DNA from: JBBSQE01 sp038258095
GTDB lineage: Bacteria; Actinomycetota; Thermoleophilia; Solirubrobacterales; 70-9
Direction: 5' to 3'
DNA: 40,488 nucleotides
Assembly: GCA_038258095.1 (NCBI GenBank)
Contig: JBBSQE010000005.1
Coordinates: forward strand, 1 to 40,488
Below are positions 1-6,133 of this stretch, piece after piece. Position numbers and translations under genes: made by a program. The stretch's first letter is position 1, and each line of letters opens with the position of its first letter. The notes under the pieces were generated by a model. The model was not told the DNA's origin, did not search any database, and saw nothing but the letters and a program-made list of their open reading frames with translations.

Positions 1-18
1 TGACCGTTCTCCCGGCTC

Positions 19-42
19 GGTGAGCCCTCGTCGGGGCTCACC
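19..42 (-). terminator. Hairpin downstream of rpmE
   Basis: A 9-bp perfect inverted repeat (GGTGAGCCC / GGGCTCACC) with a 6-nt loop lies just after the rpmE stop on the minus strand. No T-tract follows it. It is probably a GC-rich terminator or 3' stabilising hairpin; function is inferred from structure and position only. Confidence 0.45.
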
Positions 43-45
43 CGG

Positions 46-261
46 CTACTTTCCGGCGCCGGAGCGCTTGGCGGCGCGCCGCTGGAAGCGCTCGACACGG
101 CCACCGGTGTCCACGAGCTTCTGCTTGCCCGTGTAGAAGGGGTGGCACGCGGAGCAGAGCTCGACGTGGAGGTCCGATTTCGTGGAGCGGGTGTAAAACT
201 GGTTCCCGCAGGAGCAGTGGACGTTCGAAAGGACGTATTCGGGATGGATCTCGGTCTTCAT
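46..261 (-). CDS. rpmE: 50S ribosomal protein L31, zinc-binding form
   Basis: A 71-residue protein with the size and sequence of bacterial L31, a large-subunit ribosomal protein. It begins MKTEIHPEY. Four cysteines, C16, C18, C36 and C39 (CSC and CSAC), form the zinc site, so this is the C+ type rather than the zinc-independent paralogue induced in zinc starvation. The reading frame is open further upstream to 363, but the family N-terminus fixes the start at 261. There is no Shine-Dalgarno sequence. A TAGACT box lies 10 nt upstream, suggesting a leaderless or nearly leaderless message. The tail is basic (RRAAKRSGAGK), as usual for L31. Confidence 0.97.
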   Translation of the reverse strand: MKTEIHPEYVLSNVHCSCGNQFYTRSTKSDLHVELCSACHPFYTGKQKLVDTGGRVERFQRRAAKRSGAGK

Positions 262-271
262 GGTCTGTTCC

Positions 272-277
272 AGTCTA
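272..277 (-). promoter_or_regulatory. Putative -10 box (TAGACT) of rpmE
   Basis: TAGACT on the minus strand is separated from the rpmE ATG by 10 nt. The same hexamer, or a close variant, precedes several other starts in this window at 7-10 nt. No clear -35 element is visible. Confidence 0.4.
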
Positions 278-670
278 GCGAGGGGATCAACTCCTCCCTG
301 AGGCAAGGCTCTCGAAGAGATTGCGGAGGACACCCGTGACCTGAGCGCGCAGCTCGAGATCATCGGTGCGTACTACGAGCATGGCAGCCTCGTCAAGGAC
401 TCGTCATCCGGGGCCGGGCAGAGAAGGTTGATTCCGCACATTCCGGCCTTTTTCACGGACCTGCCTGCGTTACGTCTGACACGAGAGGCATGATTTCCAT
501 AACCCAATCCCGAGGATGGAGAGGAATGGCCGGCATCTTCGATCAGCATCAGCCAAAGAGCTCACTGGCGCAGAGCCTCAACGAGGCCTTCGCCGGGTGC
601 GACAAGTGGTCCATCGCCCCACCTCGGCGCCGGACGAACGATCCGATCGCTCGACGTCCGCCGAGTGGCT
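278..670. other. Gene-poor intergenic stretch with a possible coding remnant
   Basis: No convincing intact gene is seen between rpmE and the DUF559 gene. On the plus strand, 302-493 is open and reads like real protein (it contains ALEEIAEDTRDLSAQLEIIG, rich in helix-forming residues), but it follows a stop codon at 299-301 and has no ATG or GTG before its end. It may be the 3' remnant of a lost gene. A second plus-strand frame, 526-720 (64 codons, beginning MAGIFDQHQ), has a purine-rich GAGGA 9 nt upstream. It overlaps the end of the nuclease gene, resembles nothing I know, and is not called as a gene. Confidence 0.3.
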
Positions 671-1675
671 TCACGACGCAGGGCCTGGAGGCCCCAGCCT
701 GGATCCAGCCGCAGCGCTGACGGTTCCCGCCATCCTGCTGGGCCGGGCAAGCACAGCCAGCACGCTCGCCGCGACCCCGTCCGGGTCGTCGCTCAACCGC
801 CGGTACGTGATCGGCAACACCGCGTACCCCGCGACCTGAAGCTGCTCCCACTTGGCCCGGTCGTCCTCGAACGCCTCGCGGTCGCTGTGCCAGGTCCAGC
901 TGTCCAGCTCGACGATCACCGGCGTGCCCGGCCAGTGCGAGTCGACCTCCCGTCCCTCGACGATCGAGTTCATGACCGGCGCAGGGATTTCGTACTCGTC
1001 GCAGAAGTCGATCCAGATCTCCTCGAAGTCGCCCCGAGTGGGCTCAGGCGCCCGCGCGTCAGCGATCAGCTCGCGGAGCAGGCCGGAGCCCTTGCGGCCC
1101 TGCCCAGTGCCGAGCGCGGCCCGAAGCTCCCGGTAGACGAGCCGATTCTGCCGGTCGGCTTCCCGAAACGCCCGGCGCACCGTTCCTTCGTCCTCAGTGG
1201 CGGCGAGGTCGACGAACAGCCGCGGGATCGAGGTAGTCGGGATGCGCGCCCAGGTATCGATGTCGCTGCGCCTGAGGCTGGGGACCTGGAGTGTGCGAAT
1301 CCCGCGTCTGGGTGCTCGGGAGTAAGGGACGATCACCTGAATCGGCCACCGATTCTGAAGAAAGCCGCGAAGGCCCGCCCTGCTCCGGCACCCCAGTAGC
1401 GCCGGATCTCCGCACGAGAGCGCGGCGGCCATCCATTCTCCATGCTGGGTGAGATAGGGCGAGCCGATCGCGTAGACGCCGCGGTACTTCGGAAACAGCA
1501 GCCCCGTCGCTACTCGATGTTCGATCTCCCGTGCAGTGACTCCCACCCGCAGGAGCTGCCATCGAGCCACCGCCTGGTGTTGGTGCTGTGCGAACGCTGC
1601 GATCTTCAGATCTGTATGGGTTACGCCACCCAGGAGGTGGTCAATCCCATAGAGATCCACCTTGGGCCAAGCCAC
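671..1675 (-). CDS. AbiEi-like / DUF559 (Vsr-fold) nuclease-domain protein
   Basis: A 334-residue protein of a type common in actinobacteria. The N-terminal part (about residues 22-75) resembles the AbiEi winged-helix domain: a short helical stretch, then a segment ending in YRGVYAIG. The C-terminal part (about 215-310) resembles DUF559, a PD-(D/E)XK/Vsr-like fold; visible motifs are REVDSHWP, VIVELDSWTWHSDREAFEDD and AGYAVLPITYRRL. The acidic residues in REVD and VELD are the likely metal ligands. The start is a GTG; the exact codon is uncertain and internal starts are possible. No partner toxin gene is adjacent, so a toxin-antitoxin role is not supported. DNA binding and cleavage is a domain-based guess; the substrate is unknown. 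Confidence 0.75.
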   Translation of the reverse strand: MAWPKVDLYGIDHLLGGVTHTDLKIAAFAQHQHQAVARWQLLRVGVTAREIEHRVATGLLFPKYRGVYAIGSPYLTQHGEWMAAALSCGDPALLGCRSRAGLRGFLQNRWPIQVIVPYSRAPRRGIRTLQVPSLRRSDIDTWARIPTTSIPRLFVDLAATEDEGTVRRAFREADRQNRLVYRELRAALGTGQGRKGSGLLRELIADARAPEPTRGDFEEIWIDFCDEYEIPAPVMNSIVEGREVDSHWPGTPVIVELDSWTWHSDREAFEDDRAKWEQLQVAGYAVLPITYRRLSDDPDGVAASVLAVLARPSRMAGTVSAAAGSRLGPPGPAS

Positions 1676-1798
1676 GCGCCCAGACTGGCGCGCAACATCA
1701 TGCGTGGGCGTTTCATATGTGCCGATTCAGTGACGCCCGCGTCACGGCCCTACCCTCTCGGTGAGAGGGACGCTGGATCAGGCCTCCGGGCGCTGATT

Positions 1799-1867
1799 GA
1801 GGGGTCGGATGCGTCTCCGGAGCGGCTCAAAATCTGTGCGTAGCGGAGGAGAGGTATCCGACCCCTC
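1799..1867. repeat. REP-like imperfect palindrome
   Basis: Perfect 12-bp arms (GAGGGGTCGGAT at 1799-1810 and ATCCGACCCCTC at 1856-1867) enclose 45 nt. An inner CTCCG/CGGAG pair (1815-1819 and 1844-1848) extends the stem. GGGGTC-type hairpins of this kind are familiar as dispersed REP elements linked to RAYT transposases. The element lies downstream of the ETF-QO stop codon and upstream of the DUF559 gene. No transposase is present in the window, and the copy number elsewhere is unknown. Confidence 0.6.
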
Positions 1868-1879
1868 CCCCGGCCCACG

Positions 1880-3577
1880 TCAGGTTTCCTGGTACAGCGG
1901 CCCGTCGCCGCCCTCGGGCAGCGTCAGACGGCCGCCCTTGGCGGTGATCGCTCCACACTGGACGCAGTTGGAGGCGGTCACATGGACGTCCACATCGGCC
2001 TCTCCGGACTCGAGCTGGTCCTCGGGGATCTCGTAGACCTGGGCCGGGCACATGGAGACCCACGTCTGGGCGATCTCCTTCGGGACGCGGGTCTGCACGC
2101 GAATGTGGTTCGGCGCGTCGTCGCGGGTCGCGTTGCCGGAGAGGAAGACCGAGTCGAGCTTGTTGAAGGTCAGCTCGTTGTCGGGCTTGACGTACATGTC
2201 GCCGGCCTTGCCGATCTCGACCTCGACCTCGGCGTCGTCCTCCTGGGACCAGTGGCCGCCGGGGAAGTTGCCCTTCGTCATGGTCATCGCCGAGGCAATC
2301 GCGCCACCCACAAAAAAGCCCTTCGTGAATGGCTGACGCATGTTCCGCGACTCCTTGATCTCCTTCTCGATCAGCGAGTTGTGGACCTTCTCGTCGTAGG
2401 CCGAGAAGTCGACCGAGTCCTCCTTCAGCGCATCGACTATCGACTCCGCGGCGTACATGCCGGCGTGCATCGCGTAGTGGACGCCCTTCAGGGTCGGAAT
2501 GTTGACCATGCCGGCGCCGTCGCCGGCGATGACCATGCCCGGGACCGCGAGGCGCTTCGGCATCGCGTAGTAGCCGCCGGACGGGATCGTCTTCGCTCCC
2601 CAGGCGACGCGCTTGCCGCCGTCGAGGATCTTCTTGACGAACGGGTGCGTCTTGATCAGCTGCAGGGCGTCGTGGCAGGAGAAGGTCGCGTCGGTGTAGT
2701 CGAGGCCCACGACGAGGCCGATGCAGATCTTGTCCTCGCCCATCGGGTAGATGAAGGTGCCGCCGAACTCGTTGTGCTTCGCGGCCTTGCGAAGCGGCCA
2801 GCCCATCGTGTGGATGACCCGGTCAAGCGGCTCGGAGACCTCCCAGACCTCCTTGACGCCGAGCTCCCAGCGCTGGTCGTCGGCGCCCTGGATGTCGAAG
2901 TACTCGAGCGCCGGGTAGGTCAGGTGGCCAAGGGTTCCCTCGGCCAGGACCGTCGCCTTCGCCACAACGTCGGAGCCGGGCTCGAAGTTGCCGAGCTCCT
3001 GCCCGTCCTTGCCGCGGCCCCGGTCGCCGGAGCGGACGCCCTTGACGATCCGATCGTCGACGAGCAGCTTCGTCGCGGCGGTCTCGGAGAGGATGTAGAC
3101 GCCCGCCTCCTCGGCCTTGTCGGCCAGGAACCGCCCGAGCTTCGAGACCGAGGTGACGTAGTTCCCGTGGTTACGGAAGTTCGGCGGCATCGGCTTCAGC
3201 GGGATCGCCCGCTTCGGCGTCAGCAGGTAGACGGCGTCCTTCGTGACCTCCTGGTAAACCGGCCACTCGTCCCTGGGGAGGTCGGGGAAGAGCTCCTCCA
3301 TCGCCGAGGGCTTCATGTTCGCCCCGGACAGGAGATGCGCGCCCGCGACCTTGCCCTTCTCGATGACGGCGACCGGAACCTCGCCGAGGCGCTCGGTCAG
3401 CTCCGGCTCGTCTGAGAGGAGCTGCATGACCCGGTTGGCGCAGGCGAGCCCGGCGGGCCCGCCCCCCACGATCGCCACACCCACCTCGATGCGGTCCTCC
3501 TCGGCGTCGGTCGGCGGACCGATCGCCTCCGAGATGTCGAACGGGGGCGGGTACTCAATGGGAGCTACGCGGGGCAT
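1880..3577 (-). CDS. Electron transfer flavoprotein:quinone oxidoreductase
   Basis: A 565-residue ETF-QO/FixC-type flavoprotein that passes electrons from reduced ETF to membrane quinone. The FAD-binding loop VGGGPAG is at about residues 37-43. A substrate/quinone domain follows, then a C-terminal FixX-like ferredoxin segment ending PEGGDGP. In the family this segment binds a [4Fe-4S] cluster with one cysteine followed by CxxCxxC. Here C510, C538 and C541 are present, but the expected fourth ligand is Ile544, so the cluster is altered or absent. An AAGGAG site lies 7 nt before the ATG. It is the third gene of etfB-etfA-ETF-QO, 46 nt after etfA. Family assignment is secure; cluster content is open. 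Confidence 0.95.
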   Translation of the reverse strand: MPRVAPIEYPPPFDISEAIGPPTDAEEDRIEVGVAIVGGGPAGLACANRVMQLLSDEPELTERLGEVPVAVIEKGKVAGAHLLSGANMKPSAMEELFPDLPRDEWPVYQEVTKDAVYLLTPKRAIPLKPMPPNFRNHGNYVTSVSKLGRFLADKAEEAGVYILSETAATKLLVDDRIVKGVRSGDRGRGKDGQELGNFEPGSDVVAKATVLAEGTLGHLTYPALEYFDIQGADDQRWELGVKEVWEVSEPLDRVIHTMGWPLRKAAKHNEFGGTFIYPMGEDKICIGLVVGLDYTDATFSCHDALQLIKTHPFVKKILDGGKRVAWGAKTIPSGGYYAMPKRLAVPGMVIAGDGAGMVNIPTLKGVHYAMHAGMYAAESIVDALKEDSVDFSAYDEKVHNSLIEKEIKESRNMRQPFTKGFFVGGAIASAMTMTKGNFPGGHWSQEDDAEVEVEIGKAGDMYVKPDNELTFNKLDSVFLSGNATRDDAPNHIRVQTRVPKEIAQTWVSMCPAQVYEIPEDQLESGEADVDVHVTASNCVQCGAITAKGGRLTLPEGGDGPLYQET

Positions 3578-3623
3578 CGTCTTCTCCTTGGGCGTCTTGG
3601 GACGAGAGCGACCGAGCCTGGGC

Positions 3624-4598
3624 TCAGCCGGCCCGCTTCGCCTTGATGGCCTCGGTCAGCTTCGGGAGGATCTTGTGGAGGTCACCGACAACGCCGAGAT
3701 CCGAGAACTCGAAGATCGGCGCGTTCGGGTCCTTGTTGATCGCGAGGATGTTCTCGGAGTTCTGCATCCCGACCTTGTGCTGGATCGCCCCAGAGATGCC
3801 CACCGCCAGGTAGAGCTTCGGCGCGACCGTCTTACCTGTCTGGCCGATCTGGGCGGCGTAGGGGTACCAGCCGGCGTCGACGACGGCGCGGGTCGCCGCA
3901 ACGGCTCCGCCCATCGACTCGGCCAGGTCCTCGGCGATCTTGAAGCCCTCGGCCTGTCCCAGGCCGCGACCGCCACCGACGAGGACGTCGGCGTCCTCGA
4001 TGTTGACGTCAGCGCCGCGCTGCTCGCCGCGCTGCACCATCGAGGCCTTGGAAGACCACGGGGAGAGCTCGACGTCCACATCCACGACCTCGGCGGTCCC
4101 GCCGGTCTCGTTGACGTCGAACGCGTTGAGGCGGCTGATGATGATGCCGGGCTCGGAGACGTAGCCGACGTCGGCTACCTCGGAGTCCTGGAGGATCGGG
4201 CGCTCGGCGATCAGCTTGCCGCCGTCGACCTTCACCTTCGTGACCTCCATCGTCACCCCGGCGCCGAGGCGCGCGGTCAGGCCGGCGCCGATCTCGAAGC
4301 CGAGCAGGCCTCCGCCGAAGAGCGCATAGCTGTAGCCCTCGTCGCCGATGACCTTGGCCATCACGTCGACGATCGGCTGGGCGAGACCCTCGGTGACATC
4401 CTTGGCGCGGTAGACCTTCGCGGCGCCGTAGTTGCCGAGCGATGCAGCCGCGTCGTCAGCGACGTCGCCGACGATGACCGCCGCCGCCTCGCCGCCGATC
4501 TCGCCGGCCAGGCGAGCGGCCTCGGAGATCGCGCCGAGTGAGTTCTTGTTGAAGTTGCCCTCATCGTCGTGCAGGGCGTAAACGAGAATTCCGGACAT
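3624..4598 (-). CDS. etfA: Electron transfer flavoprotein alpha subunit
   Basis: A 324-residue EtfA/FixB that carries FAD in the soluble EtfAB heterodimer taking electrons from acyl-CoA dehydrogenases. The C-terminal FAD domain is clear: GQTGKTVAP, then LYLAVGISGAIQHKVGMQ, then INKDPNAPIFEFSDLGVVGD, all diagnostic. The frame is open up to 4625, but the start at MSGILVYAL is chosen because its ATG overlaps the etfB stop (TGATG) and an AAAGGAAG site sits about 10 nt upstream. The overlap implies translational coupling and equal dosage with EtfB. Confidence 0.97.
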   Translation of the reverse strand: MSGILVYALHDDEGNFNKNSLGAISEAARLAGEIGGEAAAVIVGDVADDAAASLGNYGAAKVYRAKDVTEGLAQPIVDVMAKVIGDEGYSYALFGGGLLGFEIGAGLTARLGAGVTMEVTKVKVDGGKLIAERPILQDSEVADVGYVSEPGIIISRLNAFDVNETGGTAEVVDVDVELSPWSSKASMVQRGEQRGADVNIEDADVLVGGGRGLGQAEGFKIAEDLAESMGGAVAATRAVVDAGWYPYAAQIGQTGKTVAPKLYLAVGISGAIQHKVGMQNSENILAINKDPNAPIFEFSDLGVVGDLHKILPKLTEAIKAKRAG

Positions 4599-5389
4599 CA
4601 GATCAGCTTCCTTTCGTCGAGCCACGCAACGATCTTCTCGACCGTTTCGTTCGTGTCCTCGTCCTCGATGATCTCGCCGGACTCCTTCTGGGGAGGCGGG
4701 TTGAGGGCCAGGACCGTCGTCTTCGAGCCACCTTCGCCGACGCGATCGGCCTCGATGCCGACATCGCCGTTCGCCTTGGTGTCGAGCTGCTTCTTCTTGG
4801 CACCCATGATCGCCTTGAGCGACGGGTAGCGCGGCTCGTTGATCGCGTCACCGACGCTGATCACCGCGGGTAGCTCGACCGCGACGGTGTCGTAGCCGTA
4901 CTCAGCCTGGCGCTCGCAGCGGAGCTTGCCGTCCTCGACGTCGATCTTGATGACCTGCGTCAGCGACGGCATCTTCAGGTGGTCGGCCACCACCGCGCCG
5001 ATCGTGTAGCACTCGCCGTCGTCTGACTGCTGGCCCAGCAGGACCAGGTCGGGCGATTCCGACTCGAGCACCTTCGCCAGCGCGTAACCAGTCGCACAGA
5101 CGTCGGAGCCGGCCAGGGCGTCATCGGCGAGATGCACGGAGCGGTCGGCGCCGAGGGCGACGGCCTTGTGGAGGGCGCGCACGGCGGAGCCGGGGCCCAT
5201 CGTCACCGCGACGACCTCCTCGAACCCGAGGTCACCCGCCTCCTTGAGCTGCATGGCAGCCTCGATCGCATGGGTGTCGAAGGGGTTCAGGTTCTTCTCG
5301 CCGTTTCGGTCGAGCCGCATCGAGTTGGGATCGATGCGCTTCTGGACCGCGGCGTCCGGAACCTCTTTGACAAGGACGCAGACTTTCAA
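4598..5389 (-). CDS. etfB: Electron transfer flavoprotein beta subunit
   Basis: A 263-residue EtfB/FixA, the AMP-binding partner of EtfA. The family signature is visible around residues 174-200 (VELPAVISVGDAINEPRYPS, then LKAIMGAKKK), as is the N-terminal KVCVLVKEVPD strand. The start is TTG, supported by a strong AGGAGG at 5398-5403 with an 8-nt spacer. First gene of the etfB-etfA-ETF-QO operon. A palindromic operator and a 17-bp-spaced promoter-like pair lie about 80-120 bp upstream. Likely acceptor for the acyl-CoA dehydrogenase encoded at 19118-20263. Confidence 0.97.
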   Translation of the reverse strand: MKVCVLVKEVPDAAVQKRIDPNSMRLDRNGEKNLNPFDTHAIEAAMQLKEAGDLGFEEVVAVTMGPGSAVRALHKAVALGADRSVHLADDALAGSDVCATGYALAKVLESESPDLVLLGQQSDDGECYTIGAVVADHLKMPSLTQVIKIDVEDGKLRCERQAEYGYDTVAVELPAVISVGDAINEPRYPSLKAIMGAKKKQLDTKANGDVGIEADRVGEGGSKTTVLALNPPPQKESGEIIEDEDTNETVEKIVAWLDERKLI

Positions 5390-5469
5390 GGGTTGAGCCT
5401 CCTAATGGGGGTCAGATTGATGGCGGCACTCGAGCGCTCACTCGGCTCGCAGACCCGCTGCGGGGCGGG

Positions 5470-5509
5470 ATACTAGCGGCCATCGCCGGTCGGTTGACTG
5501 ACCAGTCAA
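5470..5509 (-). promoter_or_regulatory. Predicted etf operon promoter with overlapping palindromic operator
   Basis: TTGACTG-AC-CAGTCAA (5494-5509) is a perfect 7-bp inverted repeat with a 2-nt centre, the size and style of TetR/AcrR-family operators including FadR-type regulators of fatty-acid oxidation. On the minus strand a -10-like TAGTAT (5470-5475) lies 17 bp from GTCAAC (5493-5498), a weak -35 that overlaps the palindrome, so a bound repressor would block polymerase. The etfB TTG is about 80 nt further on. The repressor gene is not in the window. Operator geometry is seen; function is inferred. Confidence 0.45.
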
Positions 5510-5559
5510 TCGGGCCGCACGAAAACCGGGTGATTCGAGCCCCACGGGCGAACCCGAGC

Positions 5560-5607
5560 GGGCCGGAGGGCCGGCGGGCCGGAGGGCCGGCGGGCCGGCG
5601 GGCCGGG
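5560..5607. repeat. Six tandem GC-only octamers (GGGCCGGN)
   Basis: Six uninterrupted 8-bp units, GGGCCGG followed by A, C, A, C, C, G, lie between the end of the small mutase subunit gene and the etf promoter. The array is self-complementary enough to form stacked hairpins and could act as a terminator for the mutase gene, or vary in length by slippage. Confidence 0.8.
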
Positions 5608-5636
5608 AAGTGACGAGGTGCCGCTCGAAGCGCGGG

Positions 5637-6065
5637 CTACTGCTCGGCTGCGTGGCGAGCCGTCGCGCCGTCGCGAATGAAGTCGATGATCTCGTCCGTT
5701 CCGGCACCGGGAGTGAAGACCGCGGCCACGCCCAGCTTCTCGAGCTCCGGGATGTCCTCGGCGGGGATCGTCCCCCCCACCGTCACGAGGACGTCGTCGA
5801 TGCCCTGCTCTGAGAGCAGCGCCACGACCTTCGGGACAAGCGTCATGTGGGCGCCGGAGAGGATCGACAGGCCGACCGCGTCGGCGTCTTCCTGGATGAC
5901 TGTCTCGGCGATCTGCTCGGGCGTCTGGTGGAGCCCGGTGTAGATCACCTCCATGCCCGCGTCGCGCAGGGCACGAGCGATGATCTTGGCGCCGCGATCG
6001 TGCCCGTCGAGGCCGGGCTTGGCAACGACGACTCGGATCTTGCGGGCTGTTGCAGAGGCGCTCAT
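5637..6065 (-). CDS. icmB: Acyl-CoA mutase small (B12-binding) subunit, IcmB-like
   Basis: A 142-residue stand-alone cobalamin-binding domain. DGHDRG (residues 20-25) supplies His22, the lower axial ligand of base-off B12. SILSGAHM (67-74) and VGGTIP with GVAAVFTPG (97-101 and 112-120) complete the nucleotide-tail pocket. The length matches the small subunit of two-subunit isobutyryl-CoA mutases rather than the fused C-terminus of methylmalonyl-CoA mutase. The catalytic subunit is encoded at 10098-11750 and a MeaB chaperone at 22654-23613. No Shine-Dalgarno is seen; TAGTCT lies 8 nt before the ATG. B12 binding is certain; the Icm assignment rests on the large subunit. Confidence 0.9.
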   Translation of the reverse strand: MSASATARKIRVVVAKPGLDGHDRGAKIIARALRDAGMEVIYTGLHQTPEQIAETVIQEDADAVGLSILSGAHMTLVPKVVALLSEQGIDDVLVTVGGTIPAEDIPELEKLGVAAVFTPGAGTDEIIDFIRDGATARHAAEQ

Positions 6066-6073
6066 CGCCCCAG

Positions 6074-6079
6074 AGACTA
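6074..6079 (-). promoter_or_regulatory. Putative -10 box (TAGTCT) of the small mutase subunit gene
   Basis: TAGTCT on the minus strand stands 8 nt upstream of the ATG at 6065, compatible with a leaderless transcript. No -35 is evident. Confidence 0.35.
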
Positions 6080-6133
6080 GATCACCGATCGCCGATTCCC
6101 GCGCCCGGCAGGTCAGCCCGAGCCGGCGACGGA

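Noticed and set aside
1799..1867. tRNA-like element (part of it recalls the D-arm of tRNA-Sec)
   Set aside because: No acceptor/anticodon/T-arm fold can be drawn; the 12-bp perfect arms with a 45-nt centre fit a palindrome instead.
1982..3415. 477-codon plus-strand frame
   Set aside because: Antisense shadow of ETF-QO, which has full family motifs.
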